64,000 nt of DNA from Saccharomycopsis fibuligera x Saccharomycopsis cf. fibuligera. Lineage: Eukaryota > Ascomycota > Saccharomycetes > Ascoideales > Saccharomycopsidaceae. Position 1 is the first letter of the stretch. The number at the start of each line of letters is the position of its first letter. A model generated the notes under the pieces. That model was given only the letters and a program-made list of their open reading frames with translations. It ran no database searches and was not told the DNA's origin. A program made the position numbers and the translations under genes. Positions 29,986 to 40,302 of this stretch are shown in pieces. Location: positions 1,178,001 to 1,242,000 of the forward strand of contig CP012821.1 of NCBI GenBank assembly GCA_001936135.1. Reading direction: 5' to 3'.

Positions 29986-31848
29986 GATGGAGAATATGAG
30001 AAAAAAATATTGAGTGTATATTTGCCACAATGATTGGAATGTGTTTGATTGTTTCTAGAAGAACGTGCAATGTTGCTTTAATAGAGAGAGATATATATTG
30101 GTAATTCCCTGATCAATAACGTGGTCCAAAATAAATGATTAGCAAAACAAAAACAAAAACAAAAACAAAAACAAAAACAAAAACAAAACATCAAAGCCGT
30201 TAACAAAAAAACAAACAAAAAAGCAAGATTTAAAATAATAAAAAGAGGTCACATGACTTATGAAATTGTGAACATCTTCCACTAAAAAACCAAGCGTAGA
30301 AACCATAAGTCAGTACAAATAATCACAGACTTGCAAAAAATTACAAAGGTCGTTTAACGATTTATAATTCTTGTGTACTTGTATCGCCAAACACTGTTTT
30401 TTGTGTGGCTGTGGTAGCAATTTATGGGTAAGCTTGTAAGCACTCTAACCACGGCAGTTGCTAGACGGAGATCAAATGCGAGCTTTGCAAGAACACGAAG
30501 AAGTAGGCGATTCTGAGAATTGGATAAGGGAAAGAATTAACATTAACACGTAGTAGTTCAATTATGTAACGACAAAAAATCATTTCTTTATTAAGTTGGA
30601 ATTCTCTGCCATTAATAGTTTTAAAACTTTGGTTATGATTTCTTTGAATGGGCATTTTGCGTTGTAGAGCTTTGTTTTCACGCATCAGTCTCATCGCCGC
30701 GTATTTCCCCACATTTTTCTATTTTTTCATTTTCCTCGCTTTCTGTTTAATTATGGTAGAATGCAGATATTTTAGAGGAATTCAAAATGATATGGTTAAA
30801 TAAGCTTAAAGCTACCGTTATTCTCCACAAGTTTGCTGTTTAAGTCATTTGTCCAGAAGTTCTCGTTATAAACCTACCTAGAATTTCATCCATTAGCTAC
30901 CAATTGCTAAGCGGTTTTGGTAAAACGAAAATCTATCTTTCTTACCAATCTAAATCTGATAATCATAAAAACACCGAAATTATTATCAATAGCTTTACAC
31001 ATTTTGTGTTTATGGGCTCTTTGTGTCTCAAGAGAGCAATAACAATTCAAGAAAATCAGCAAATCAAGCTTCTCCATCAGTGATCTCAAATCGGCAAAAA
31101 TTAAAAACAATAATAATTTTACATAATGAGTGATTTAATTCACCAGATTTTGTATAACGTATATATATTTGCAATAAATTCCCAATTGGTGGCTGAGCAA
31201 ATCCCTCATGTTTACTGGTTCATCAATGAGAAAAATCAAATTGTTACACTTGTGAAAAGTTTCCACATGTGGCTTTCGAATCTTTTAGCTTGGAATTCAC
31301 AAACGGTTAAAGTCATAAGAATAGTCAAGTAATCCAGAAAATATTTGGTAACATGGTATCAATTATTAAACAGGCTTTTGCACTATTGAGGAATCAGCAT
31401 CCTTGGGAGAGATTATATTGATAGTGTTTTTACTTGTTCTTTATATATTGAATTAGTATTTCTTTCCGGCATAGTCTGTCAATCAATATGTGTGCCTCAA
31501 TATAATTGCAAATGCGAATTCTAGATTCAGCTTAATTAAGTTTTCTTGGGATGTGGATAAGAAACCCAAACGCATAAGCATTTTCAAATCTTTACTGTCG
31601 TTATTCTTAAAACCAAACATCTTTGATGAGTTGAGTTAGAAATAGATATTAAACATGCATGGTATGCGATTACATTGCCTAAAACGGACAGAGAGTAATG
31701 GTTACCCTGCACACAATGAAAAAAAATTTGAATTTTTTTTTTTAATGCAGATGAGGAAGGTATACACACTGAATAAGTTTTATCATTATAATTCAGACTT
31801 AATTCCCAGGACAACTTTTTGCTTTTGGATTTATATCAAGTAGCAAGA
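29986..31848. other. Divergent spacer between SPC24 and UTP21
   Basis: 1.86 kb, AT-rich. Holds a (CAAAAA)n run at about 30143-30189. Short open frames occur at 30461-30694 (minus, 77 residues, basic at the N-terminus), 30907-31110 and 31126-31332; none was recognised and all may be chance. No RNA gene was seen. Confidence 0.5.
30143..30189. repeat. (CAAAAA)n microsatellite
   Basis: About seven tandem CAAAAA units with slightly shortened ends, roughly 160-200 bases upstream of SPC24. Confidence 0.9.
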
Positions 31849-34800
31849 ATGCCTGACATTTCAATTAACAAAAAGCGCAAACTTGAAGCCTCCAAGGCCT
31901 CGGCTATTGCCGCTGCCTCACCATCCAAGATTTTTTCCCCATTCAGAGCCATTGGTAATGTCACTAACCATGTTCCATTTGCCATTGGTACATTAGGCAC
32001 ATCATATTATGTCGTCACCTCTGTGGGTCGTTCTTACCAAATATATGATGCTTCCACATTACATTTATTGTTTGTTTCTCAAAAGCAGACCGCTAGTGAT
32101 ATCACTTGCCTTTATGCTCATTTTCAATACGTTTATGCTGCTTTTGATAACCATATTAATATCTACAAAAGAGGCTCATTATTGTATACCTTGACCTGTC
32201 TGGTGCCTAATGTATTAGATAGCAATATCAAGATTTCCAAATTAGTCCAGTTTGGTGATTACTTGGTGGCGATTTCTTCTACCAGCAATCATATTTTTAT
32301 TTTTAAGAAACCGGCTAATGGAAGTTCCAAATTGCCATTGGAATTTTTTGCTCATATTAAGGTAAATGAAAGTTATGGTAATGTTTTACATGTAGTGCAT
32401 CCAGCTACTTATCTAAACAAAATTATTGTTGCTACTCAGTCAAATATTATTGTTTACAATATCAGATCTTTGAAAATGATTCACAAGTCCAAATATGATT
32501 TTAATAAGGATTCATTTGGTTCCATCACCACCATTGAACTTGCTCCAGCATTGGACATTGTTGCCATTGGTACTAATCTATCCAACATTGTTTTGCTTAA
32601 TTTCAGAAAAGATAAAATCATTAAAAAAATTACTTTCAACAATCACCATTTGAAAGAGCCATCAAGTATAACTAGTTTATCGTTTAGAACTGATGGCTCT
32701 CCTCATTTGGTGGCCGGTTATAGAAATGGTGATTTGATTTTTTTTGATTTGAATTCAAATACCAGAATCCATAGCTTGCATTCCATTCACAAGGAAACTG
32801 GTATCTCTAATGTGAAATTTTTGAATGGGCAACCAATTTTTATAACTAATGGGGGTGATAATCATTTAAGAGAATTTGTTTTTGATCCATCTCTTTCAGG
32901 AACAAATGGAGCTAATGGTAGTGCTACTACTGCCACTGCCAAGAAGACAGTTGTCCCACCGCCTAGAAGACTTAGATCTAGAGGTGGTCATTCTGCACCA
33001 CCAACCATAATCTCATTTACTGATGATAAAGACCATTTTATGATATCTGGATCTAAAGATCGTTCATTTTGGAGCTTTTCACTAAGAAAAGATTCTCAAG
33101 CTCAAGAATTTTCTCAAAAATCGCCAAAAGGATCACAAAAATTTGCTTCTTCTAATTTGAAAGAGAAAATTCCAGAACTTGTATGTGTGGCATTTAGTGA
33201 AGCTAGACAAACAGATTGGGAAAATATTATAACTGGTCATGAAAACGAAAAATTTGCCAGAACCTGGAGTTTTGAGAATAAAAGGTTGGGCCGCTGGAGA
33301 TTAATGACACCTGATGATGGATTTGTTAAATCTGCTTGCATCTCTCAATGTGGTAATTTTGGGATTATTGGCTCATCTAATGGGTCTATTGCCATTTATA
33401 ATTTGCAAAGCGGGATTTTGAGAAAACAATACAAATTCCACAAAAGATCAGTTACGGGTATTGCCATTGATAATATGAACCAGAAAATGTGTTCTGTTGG
33501 TCTTGATGGCTTAGTTGGATTTTATGATTTCAATCAATCTAAACTTTTGGGCAAGATTGATTTGGAAAGTCCAGTAACTTTACTTAAATATCACAAATCT
33601 TCCGATTTGATTGCTGTTGCTCTTGATGATTTAACAATTGTTATAATGGATATGGTCACTAAAAGAATCGTTAGACAATTGGTGGGCCATAGTAACCGTA
33701 TCACCAGTTTGGATTTTTCTCCTGATGGCAGATGGTTAGTCAGCGCTTCGTTGGATAGTACTGTTAGAACATGGAATTTACCAACCGGCGGATGCATTGA
33801 TGGATTTAAAGTTGACAATATTGTGACTAATTTGCTATTCTCACCAACGGGAAACTTCTTGGCTACTACCCACGTTACGGGCAATGGCATCAGTTTATGG
33901 AATAACAAATCTCAATTTAAGGCGGTTTCCACCAAACACATCACAGAAGAAGAGTTTGGAGATGTTGTGACATTGCCAAATAGTTCTGGTGACGGTGGCT
34001 CAAGTCTTTTAGATGGGGCATTATTAGACAATGAACCTGATGCTGAATCATTGTTCACATCGGACATCAATGACAATTACAAAACAGTGGCTCAAATCAA
34101 TAAAGATTTAATTACTTTGAACATTGGTTCAAGAAACAAATTCAATACAATTTTACATCTTGACACCATTAGACAAAGAAATAAGCCAAAAGAAGCACCG
34201 AAAAAACCAGAATTAGCTCCTTTCTTTTTGCAAACTTTTGGCGAAGCTAATAAAAACGCCGAAAATCAAGTCAAGATTGATACCTTGAAAAATGATACTT
34301 TGGCATCAGTCGCTGCTACCACTGAACCTCAAGGTGATGATTCTAATGAGAAGGATGAAAATGAGGATAATGAAGACAACAATGGAGTGAAGCTTTTGTC
34401 GCTTGATGAAAAAGATAATGATGGTGACGTTATCTTAAGCAGAATTGCTAAAGAACAAGCGGTCTCGTTTGAAAATAAGTTTACTAGATTGCTCAAAGCA
34501 ACCGCTCCATCATCAGAAGATGAAGAAAGTCAGTTTATTAAAGTTTTACATGTACCTTCTGAAAGTCAACTTAGTAATGAAATCACCAGCGAGGTGAGTG
34601 CATTTTTGGATCACTTACTCAGTCTATCACCATCAACTCTTGATCTTGAAATTAAACAGCTCAACGTCATTTCCGACCCTTCACTTCAAGAGCTTAAGCT
34701 TTTCATCCGCGCCATCACTTTTGGGCTCCAAAGTAATGCTGATTTTGAAATTTACCAGGCAATAATGAACGTTATGCTTAGAACTCATGGTGATATAATT

Positions 34801-34938
34801 CAGGAAAAAATTTCTAGTGACGTTGAGTTAGATGCAGTGTTGCAGGATTGGAATAGAGTCAATGATGCTAAAGTGCAAAAAATGGATGATTTGGTTAAAA
34901 ATTGCTCAGGTATTATTAACTTTCTTTCTAGCCTATAG
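31849..34938 (+). CDS. UTP21: Utp21, WD40 subunit of the SSU processome (UtpB)
   Basis: 1029 residues from ATG 31849; yeast Utp21 has 939. It is part of UtpB, which with U3 snoRNP acts in 18S pre-rRNA processing in the nucleolus. The N-terminus NKKRKLEA..., KIFSPFRAIGNVTNHVPFAIG and YQIYDASTLHLLFVSQK match yeast Utp21 nearly word for word. Two WD40 propellers follow; good repeats are GHSNRITSLDFSPDGRWLVSAS and LDSTVRTWNLPTGGCIDGF. RLRSRGGHSAPPTIISF is another family block. The Utp21 C-terminal domain (~790-1029) includes RNKPKEAPKKPELAPFFLQTFG and a helical end. An acidic insert (~830-880) adds length. The frame is open 10 codons further upstream, but homology supports the internal ATG. Third positions are AT-rich compared with RRD2. 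Confidence 0.96.
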   Translation: MPDISINKKRKLEASKASAIAAASPSKIFSPFRAIGNVTNHVPFAIGTLGTSYYVVTSVGRSYQIYDASTLHLLFVSQKQTASDITCLYAHFQYVYAAFDNHINIYKRGSLLYTLTCLVPNVLDSNIKISKLVQFGDYLVAISSTSNHIFIFKKPANGSSKLPLEFFAHIKVNESYGNVLHVVHPATYLNKIIVATQSNIIVYNIRSLKMIHKSKYDFNKDSFGSITTIELAPALDIVAIGTNLSNIVLLNFRKDKIIKKITFNNHHLKEPSSITSLSFRTDGSPHLVAGYRNGDLIFFDLNSNTRIHSLHSIHKETGISNVKFLNGQPIFITNGGDNHLREFVFDPSLSGTNGANGSATTATAKKTVVPPPRRLRSRGGHSAPPTIISFTDDKDHFMISGSKDRSFWSFSLRKDSQAQEFSQKSPKGSQKFASSNLKEKIPELVCVAFSEARQTDWENIITGHENEKFARTWSFENKRLGRWRLMTPDDGFVKSACISQCGNFGIIGSSNGSIAIYNLQSGILRKQYKFHKRSVTGIAIDNMNQKMCSVGLDGLVGFYDFNQSKLLGKIDLESPVTLLKYHKSSDLIAVALDDLTIVIMDMVTKRIVRQLVGHSNRITSLDFSPDGRWLVSASLDSTVRTWNLPTGGCIDGFKVDNIVTNLLFSPTGNFLATTHVTGNGISLWNNKSQFKAVSTKHITEEEFGDVVTLPNSSGDGGSSLLDGALLDNEPDAESLFTSDINDNYKTVAQINKDLITLNIGSRNKFNTILHLDTIRQRNKPKEAPKKPELAPFFLQTFGEANKNAENQVKIDTLKNDTLASVAATTEPQGDDSNEKDENEDNEDNNGVKLLSLDEKDNDGDVILSRIAKEQAVSFENKFTRLLKATAPSSEDEESQFIKVLHVPSESQLSNEITSEVSAFLDHLLSLSPSTLDLEIKQLNVISDPSLQELKLFIRAITFGLQSNADFEIYQAIMNVMLRTHGDIIQEKISSDVELDAVLQDWNRVNDAKVQKMDDLVKNCSGIINFLSSL

Positions 34939-35544
34939 TTAGCTATTTATAAATCTAGGTATTTATGAATTTATATAGATACTCAACTTGACAGATGTTA
35001 AATTTGAGCTTGGAAACTAATAGCCGTTAGAAACATTATAGTTATTTGGTGCAACTTACAATAGAAAAAATCCAGGAAGTGGGCAATTATTTCTATCTTT
35101 GAACAGCTGTTTTAACATTCATAATACAAATGAATCTTTTGTAGCACAGTGCATATTTTTTAGGGTAAAAATTCTGATATTTGAAAATTGAAATGTTTTG
35201 ATATTGTTAATAACCAAGATTTTTTAATAACTAGAGATGTTAACTCTACTGAGTTGAACTGGCATGCCACTAAATTTGTGATACGATAGCCATTTGTTAG
35301 GGCCGCGGCAAACTGGATCATCGCCAGTACATCATCAAATGGCGAGTATTAATTTTATTTTTACGGTGAGCTTGTAATCTTAAATGTAGTAACTCTAAAA
35401 CAACTTTATACTATGTGTGATGCTATGATGTCAACAAGTACTTCATACTTCATCTACCAAGAATCATTACAACAAAAACAAAATAAGAAGGCGTGGCAGA
35501 AGAGAAGTGAGCTTGTAATAGATATAGGCTAGTAACATAAAGCA
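34939..35544. other. Convergent spacer between UTP21 and RTP1
   Basis: Both neighbours end here. The only structure seen is an inverted pair, GCCATTTG and CAAATGGC (about 35289-35296 and 35337-35344), around a GC-richer loop with GGGCCGCGGC. This may be a terminator-like or chance hairpin. Confidence 0.5.
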
Positions 35545-38500
35545 TCAAACAAATAAAATCAGTCTAAGTTGCGCTAAAGTGTCACCTGCTTGTTCTCTGA
35601 CTAACAAATCTGCATCACTTTCCTGCATCGTTTTCAACAGTGCAAGAATCCTCTTGCCATAACCTTTAGGAAATCTGCTCAAATCAATTACATCACTAGA
35701 CACGATATCAAAGACTAACATAATGGATGTACGACGAATTGCTGTTTCTTCGGTGCTGGCTTTTCTTTCAAATGTTTGAATACCAAGAACTAAGTCAAGA
35801 ATGTCATGAAGGTATTCTAGCATTGTTGGTAAGCTAGCTCTAAAACAAGTAGAGAGAATTGACACTGAAGAAAGTCGTAAGGAATCATGATTTTTAACAA
35901 GTTTGTTCAATTCTTGTGGGTTTGTTTTGGTACTACCAGTAGCAGTATCATTGATACGTTTATTTTCAAGATTTCCTTCATTAGCTGGACGCCACTTAAC
36001 CATGTTAATCATTGTAGATGCAATGAGTCTAGTATGCGCTGGCTTGAATAGTAATGAATTGTGTCTGTTTGGCATATATGAGTAAGCCGGATCTGTTGCA
36101 AACTTTTGTATAAAATTATTCAACACCTCTCCAATTTTTAATTTAGCACCGATATCGAACTCAAAATCGTCTGCCGAGTTCTCCTTTGAATTTTCCGACG
36201 TCTCACCTAAAGTAGAGGAAGAGGAATTAAAGTCTCGGCAATCAGCACCTTGTTTGTAAATATTCAAAAGAACAGGTAATGCTTGGTCGGTTTTAAATTC
36301 AACCAAATTAGTTAAACCCTTTATGGAGCTCAAATAAATAAATGGATCATCATTTTGCAACTCACTTAAGTGGATCTTAATTGCCTCATCAACTGTCAAT
36401 ATTTTTGATTTTCTTTTTATCACTAATTCGTTGATCAATTGCAATCCATGAGCTTTGATAGGTACAACTTTATCGTTTAAGTTCTTTATAGCTTTTTCGT
36501 AAAGTTTCACATCAAGTTCGTATTCTTGCTGAATCTTGTTCAATTTTATTAATGTTTCCTTCTTACTAAGCTCCGCAGAGCCATCGACATTATCCTTATC
36601 AAGCAAGTTTTTCTCGAATTTGTCGTTAATTTGAATGATTTCTATAATTTCATCCTGAAGATTTTTAATGGAATCATTGAGACCCACAGAAATTTTTTCT
36701 CCAGAAGAAAACTGTTGAGAAATATCTTTAAGTTCTTTCGAAATACGTTGTAACCTTTTAACCACTTTCACATCAATGAGCTTGAAAGAGCTGTTCGCAG
36801 ACAATATGGATGCTAATAATTCAAAAGCTATGTTGAGAACTGTGTCATTATTATCATTATTATCATCGTCATTGGGTATTAGAAGTTGGCTTATTTCGTG
36901 ATTCAAGTCACCAATTTCGTCATCAGAATCTATTTCATCATCATCTTCATTACTATTTTTATCTTCACTCACTTTCTTGGAATCTGTAGAAGTACTCTTT
37001 TGCTGTTCCTGTAATAAAAGATTGCTTTTAAAATTTTTGAGCACCGTTTCAAGTATCTCCAAAATCTCCAAAACATTGTCATTGTTATTAATTTGATTCT
37101 TAAACTTCACTGACATTGATTGTAATAATCTCAAATTGGTCAACATCTTGAATGATTCTACTAATTTGTTATCTTCTTGATTTGTTTCGAGCAGCAACAA
37201 TGACTTTTCTGGTTTTTTATTATCACCACCGTCATCATTTAAAAGCCATTTTTTTAAAACAACCAAAAATAGCTTTTGAATCAAAGTTTCATCCAAGTCT
37301 TCAATCAATTCAATGAGCAAATCGGTAGAAACATTGATAGAGTCAAACACTTTTTCTTTGCTAATATTACTAAGTTTAAACTCTTTAGTTTTTATAGATT
37401 GATACTTGATGCCCACATGCTGTACAATCACCTCTTTATTGTTTACAGTTTGCTCTAAAAATTCTAACTCAAAGGCCCATGGATAGTTGTTTAAGCCAAC
37501 CAACAAATTATCAAGAATCGAGAGCAAGCTTTTCAAGCTAGCAGTGGTGGTGAAATATAACTTGAAAATATTTTTAACGAACTCCATGTTTTTGGCAAGC
37601 TTTTTGTTTTGTAAAAATACCAAGTAGTTCCATAATGAAAGAACTACCTGATTGTCGAATAATGCATTCAATAATTCTTTGGAACTATTGTTTTTTAGAA
37701 TCGAAAATATTACATTGATTACGCTATTGTAATCTTTTCCCGCCACTAGTAAATCACCATCTTTATAACTTTTGGCATCGAATTTTGGGTTCAATGAAGG
37801 GTTGCATCGCATCCATATTTTTCTGAAATAAAAGTCTTTGACAACTAGCGGGTTTTTCATATATAGTGCTTCAATAAAATTTACACATACTGAGGTTAGC
37901 ATTGGCCGGTTAATCAAAACTAAGATATTGTACATTTGAAATGATATGTTGTTGAAATACTCGATAGTAGAAATGGTTTTCGGCTTATTTAACAATATAC
38001 GATTAACATAGTCATATTTTTCAATGTTAATCTCCTCGTTATACCTCATTCCTGTAAGAAATTCAATCAACGCCAAAACACCAGAATTTTTTCTCCTTAA
38101 TGGTAGGAACGTGATTTTATTCAAACAAACTTTTCTAAACCATGGTTCCACATTGGTTGGATTTACTAGCAAGGAGTATAATTCAAATAATTCAAACGTG
38201 TTAGAAATATTTTCTATTTTGTCAAAAATCGACTGCCACTTTTTTTCTATTGCAGCGCTTTTCACAATGCCTGGATTATAAAGAAGGTAAATTGCACTAA
38301 TGATTAAATCACTATACCCGACACCCTTAAGTAGTAGTGCACCAACATCATTATTGTTTTCTGAAGAGACCTCACCACCGTCAGCAATGCCATTGTCAAA
38401 CACGACCAAGAACTTGTTTATTATAAGGGTTAATATTTTGAATTGTAGCTGTGGTGCTTTGATTCTTTTGATTTGTAATTTCTTGAATGATTTTTCGTTT

Positions 38501-39039
38501 TTTCTAAATTCTGCTAATCTTCGTTTTTCCAATGATATGCCAATATTACTAGGAAGCGCAGAGTAAACGCCTTCCAATATAATGAAATTTACCAATGAGC
38601 CGAATGTTCTCATATCGTGAAGTGAAATCATTATAGTGTCTTTGTTTTTGAATTTAGGTTTTGCCGCTATTGCTAGATCTTTGATTTGGATTAATTTGTT
38701 TAGTAATGCTTCCACCACAGAGTATCGGATGCTAAAATCTTCTTGATCCTTCTTTGAGGGAGTCAAAGATGCAGGTATATTGAGTTTCACATCATCTAAA
38801 TTAAGCTGTGAATCAGAGGCAGTTGCAATGGCTTCAGTTATTTGTTTTTCAGGCGTTTTATCAAGGGCACTGAGTCTTTTGTGTAGGACATTTACTTTAT
38901 CAAGATCATCCTGATCATTGTTGAACTTGAGCAAGTCTTGCAACTGGCTAAAAAGACGATCCAATGGGGCTTTGGAAATGAATTGGGGCTCCACCAACCC
39001 TTTGAATGTTTTCTTTTTCTGAGTGGTGGAATCAGACAT
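35545..39039 (-). CDS. RTP1: Rtp1, RNA polymerase II nuclear import/assembly factor
   Basis: 1164 residues from the ATG at 39037-39039; yeast Rtp1 has 981. It is a cytoplasmic HEAT-repeat protein (TANGO6/Tmco7 relative) that helps assemble or import RNA polymerase II. The helical repeats run through the protein. The block KAHGLQLINELVI ... DDPFIYLSSIKGLTNLVEFKTDQALPVLLNIY at residues ~860-955 fits the Rtp1 C-terminal domain 1. The end, LRLSSVSILSTCFRASLPTMLEYLHDILDLVLGIQ and EETAIRRTSIMLVFDIVSS, fits C-terminal domain 2. An acidic Asp/Asn stretch lies near residues 680-740. The frame stays open upstream through a 40-base A tract, which would give an unlikely poly-Lys N-terminus, so the ATG of MSDSTTQKKKTF is preferred. 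Confidence 0.88.
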   Translation of the reverse strand: MSDSTTQKKKTFKGLVEPQFISKAPLDRLFSQLQDLLKFNNDQDDLDKVNVLHKRLSALDKTPEKQITEAIATASDSQLNLDDVKLNIPASLTPSKKDQEDFSIRYSVVEALLNKLIQIKDLAIAAKPKFKNKDTIMISLHDMRTFGSLVNFIILEGVYSALPSNIGISLEKRRLAEFRKNEKSFKKLQIKRIKAPQLQFKILTLIINKFLVVFDNGIADGGEVSSENNNDVGALLLKGVGYSDLIISAIYLLYNPGIVKSAAIEKKWQSIFDKIENISNTFELFELYSLLVNPTNVEPWFRKVCLNKITFLPLRRKNSGVLALIEFLTGMRYNEEINIEKYDYVNRILLNKPKTISTIEYFNNISFQMYNILVLINRPMLTSVCVNFIEALYMKNPLVVKDFYFRKIWMRCNPSLNPKFDAKSYKDGDLLVAGKDYNSVINVIFSILKNNSSKELLNALFDNQVVLSLWNYLVFLQNKKLAKNMEFVKNIFKLYFTTTASLKSLLSILDNLLVGLNNYPWAFELEFLEQTVNNKEVIVQHVGIKYQSIKTKEFKLSNISKEKVFDSINVSTDLLIELIEDLDETLIQKLFLVVLKKWLLNDDGGDNKKPEKSLLLLETNQEDNKLVESFKMLTNLRLLQSMSVKFKNQINNNDNVLEILEILETVLKNFKSNLLLQEQQKSTSTDSKKVSEDKNSNEDDDEIDSDDEIGDLNHEISQLLIPNDDDNNDNNDTVLNIAFELLASILSANSSFKLIDVKVVKRLQRISKELKDISQQFSSGEKISVGLNDSIKNLQDEIIEIIQINDKFEKNLLDKDNVDGSAELSKKETLIKLNKIQQEYELDVKLYEKAIKNLNDKVVPIKAHGLQLINELVIKRKSKILTVDEAIKIHLSELQNDDPFIYLSSIKGLTNLVEFKTDQALPVLLNIYKQGADCRDFNSSSSTLGETSENSKENSADDFEFDIGAKLKIGEVLNNFIQKFATDPAYSYMPNRHNSLLFKPAHTRLIASTMINMVKWRPANEGNLENKRINDTATGSTKTNPQELNKLVKNHDSLRLSSVSILSTCFRASLPTMLEYLHDILDLVLGIQTFERKASTEETAIRRTSIMLVFDIVSSDVIDLSRFPKGYGKRILALLKTMQESDADLLVREQAGDTLAQLRLILFV

Positions 39040-39116
39040 TGAGTGTTCTTCTCTAGGTGGGCAGGTATTGCACAAGTTTACGGTTTTATTTGGTTTGATT
39101 TGGATTTGCCTTCGAT

Positions 39117-39119
<3 letters not shown>

Positions 39120-39159
<40 letters not shown>
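39120..39159. repeat. Poly(T) tract, 40 bases
   Basis: Forty T on the + strand, about 80 bases upstream of the RTP1 start, so an A tract in RTP1 sense. Poly(dA:dT) this close to a start is a typical nucleosome-depleting promoter element. Confidence 0.9.
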
Positions 39160-39351
39160 CAATTTTCAAATTTACGGCCGATATTTTTTATGCGCGATTC
39201 TGATCATGAAAGACAATTCTTTTACCGAGAAAGTGTCTACAGTCACTGATTATTTTCACTATTAAGCTCATTTTGACAAACTAAAGTGTAGTTTGCCTTA
39301 TCCTAAGTTCCGATCAATACATTCTCAAAATATAAAATCAAATGTAAATGA

Positions 39352-39385
39352 ATGCGTCAAATGGATGCGTCAAATGGATGCGTAA
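39352..39385. promoter_or_regulatory. Tandem TGCGTCA repeat, 13-bp unit
   Basis: ATGCGTCAAATGG occurs twice in tandem and is followed by ATGCGTAA. The TGCGTCA cores lie at 39353-39359 and 39366-39372, with TGCGTAA at 39379-39385. They are about 310 bp upstream of RTP1 and 920 bp upstream of MDM20. The same heptamer recurs at 8372 and 8406. Confidence 0.4.
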
Positions 39386-40302
39386 TCATCAACACCACAC
39401 TCTATTGTGGGGTTTCATAGTCTTTAAGATAATTTATTTATCCACGGTATAGGACGTCTTTGGTAAATTTATAATGCTAGTTTAGCCCCTCTGTTCAACA
39501 GCATTTGATTTTTTAAAAGCGCTTAGGATTACGAGAAATTTATCGCGCAGCTTATTATCGCACAGCTTAACCTTAATTCCGATCAGTAAATCAATCTTGT
39601 GACAAAATAAGGCAACTCACAAACAGTACATGTTTACCTTAAACTACCCATATCAACTTTAGCAACTAAGCCATCAATTATTTCAGCTACTTTTACATTT
39701 TAGGCATGCATAAAACAGATAAATGGAATAGAATATTACTCAATGAATGCAAAATTAATCACCACCCGCAATTTTATTCGAGCCAACATTTCTGACTCAA
39801 TCACCACTCTTCGGCAGTCTCCTTATTTCATCTCTCAATATGTTATTATTTGCGGCTGGCTTGTCTTTTTCGTCTCCAACATAGACCATAATTTTTTGCT
39901 GTAGGTCTTCTTATTTTTGCTGTAATCGCCCGGCTTAGTATAGTCCATTTTCAATCCTATTCCAAACTTCCAGCAGCCGCAGAAATAGTAACAATCTTTT
40001 TTTGTTGACCCTCACTAACTTGAATACGGATATATTTTGAGCCCTCCAGATCCTAATTCTACCTACCAGTCTTTGCTTGTCTTTAAGCTCTTCTGCTTCC
40101 ACTGATGCAGGTCATCTCCGAAGCTTTGCACTTTGCTGCGGTTGCGTGCCCCGACAGAATCTTCAACTTTTCCTTTTTGCTCTAGGCTGATATTATATAT
40201 ACCCGGCAACAACATCACGACCTCTCCAGCAATCTTGCCGGATTAATATACAAATAACCAACAGCCACAAGTGATATTTGAAATACAACTAACTTCCGAG
40301 CT

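Larger units (their letters stand above)
39040..40302. other. Divergent promoter region, RTP1 / MDM20
   Basis: 1.26 kb. Contains a 40-base T run (39120-39159) close to the RTP1 start, a 13-mer TGCGTCA repeat (39352-39385), and a TATATATA at 40194-40201 about 100 bases before MDM20. No other gene was seen. Confidence 0.55.

Noticed and set aside
39040-39162. Poly-Lys N-terminal extension of RTP1
   Set aside because: It comes from reading a 40-base poly(A) tract; MSDSTT at 39039 is a natural start.
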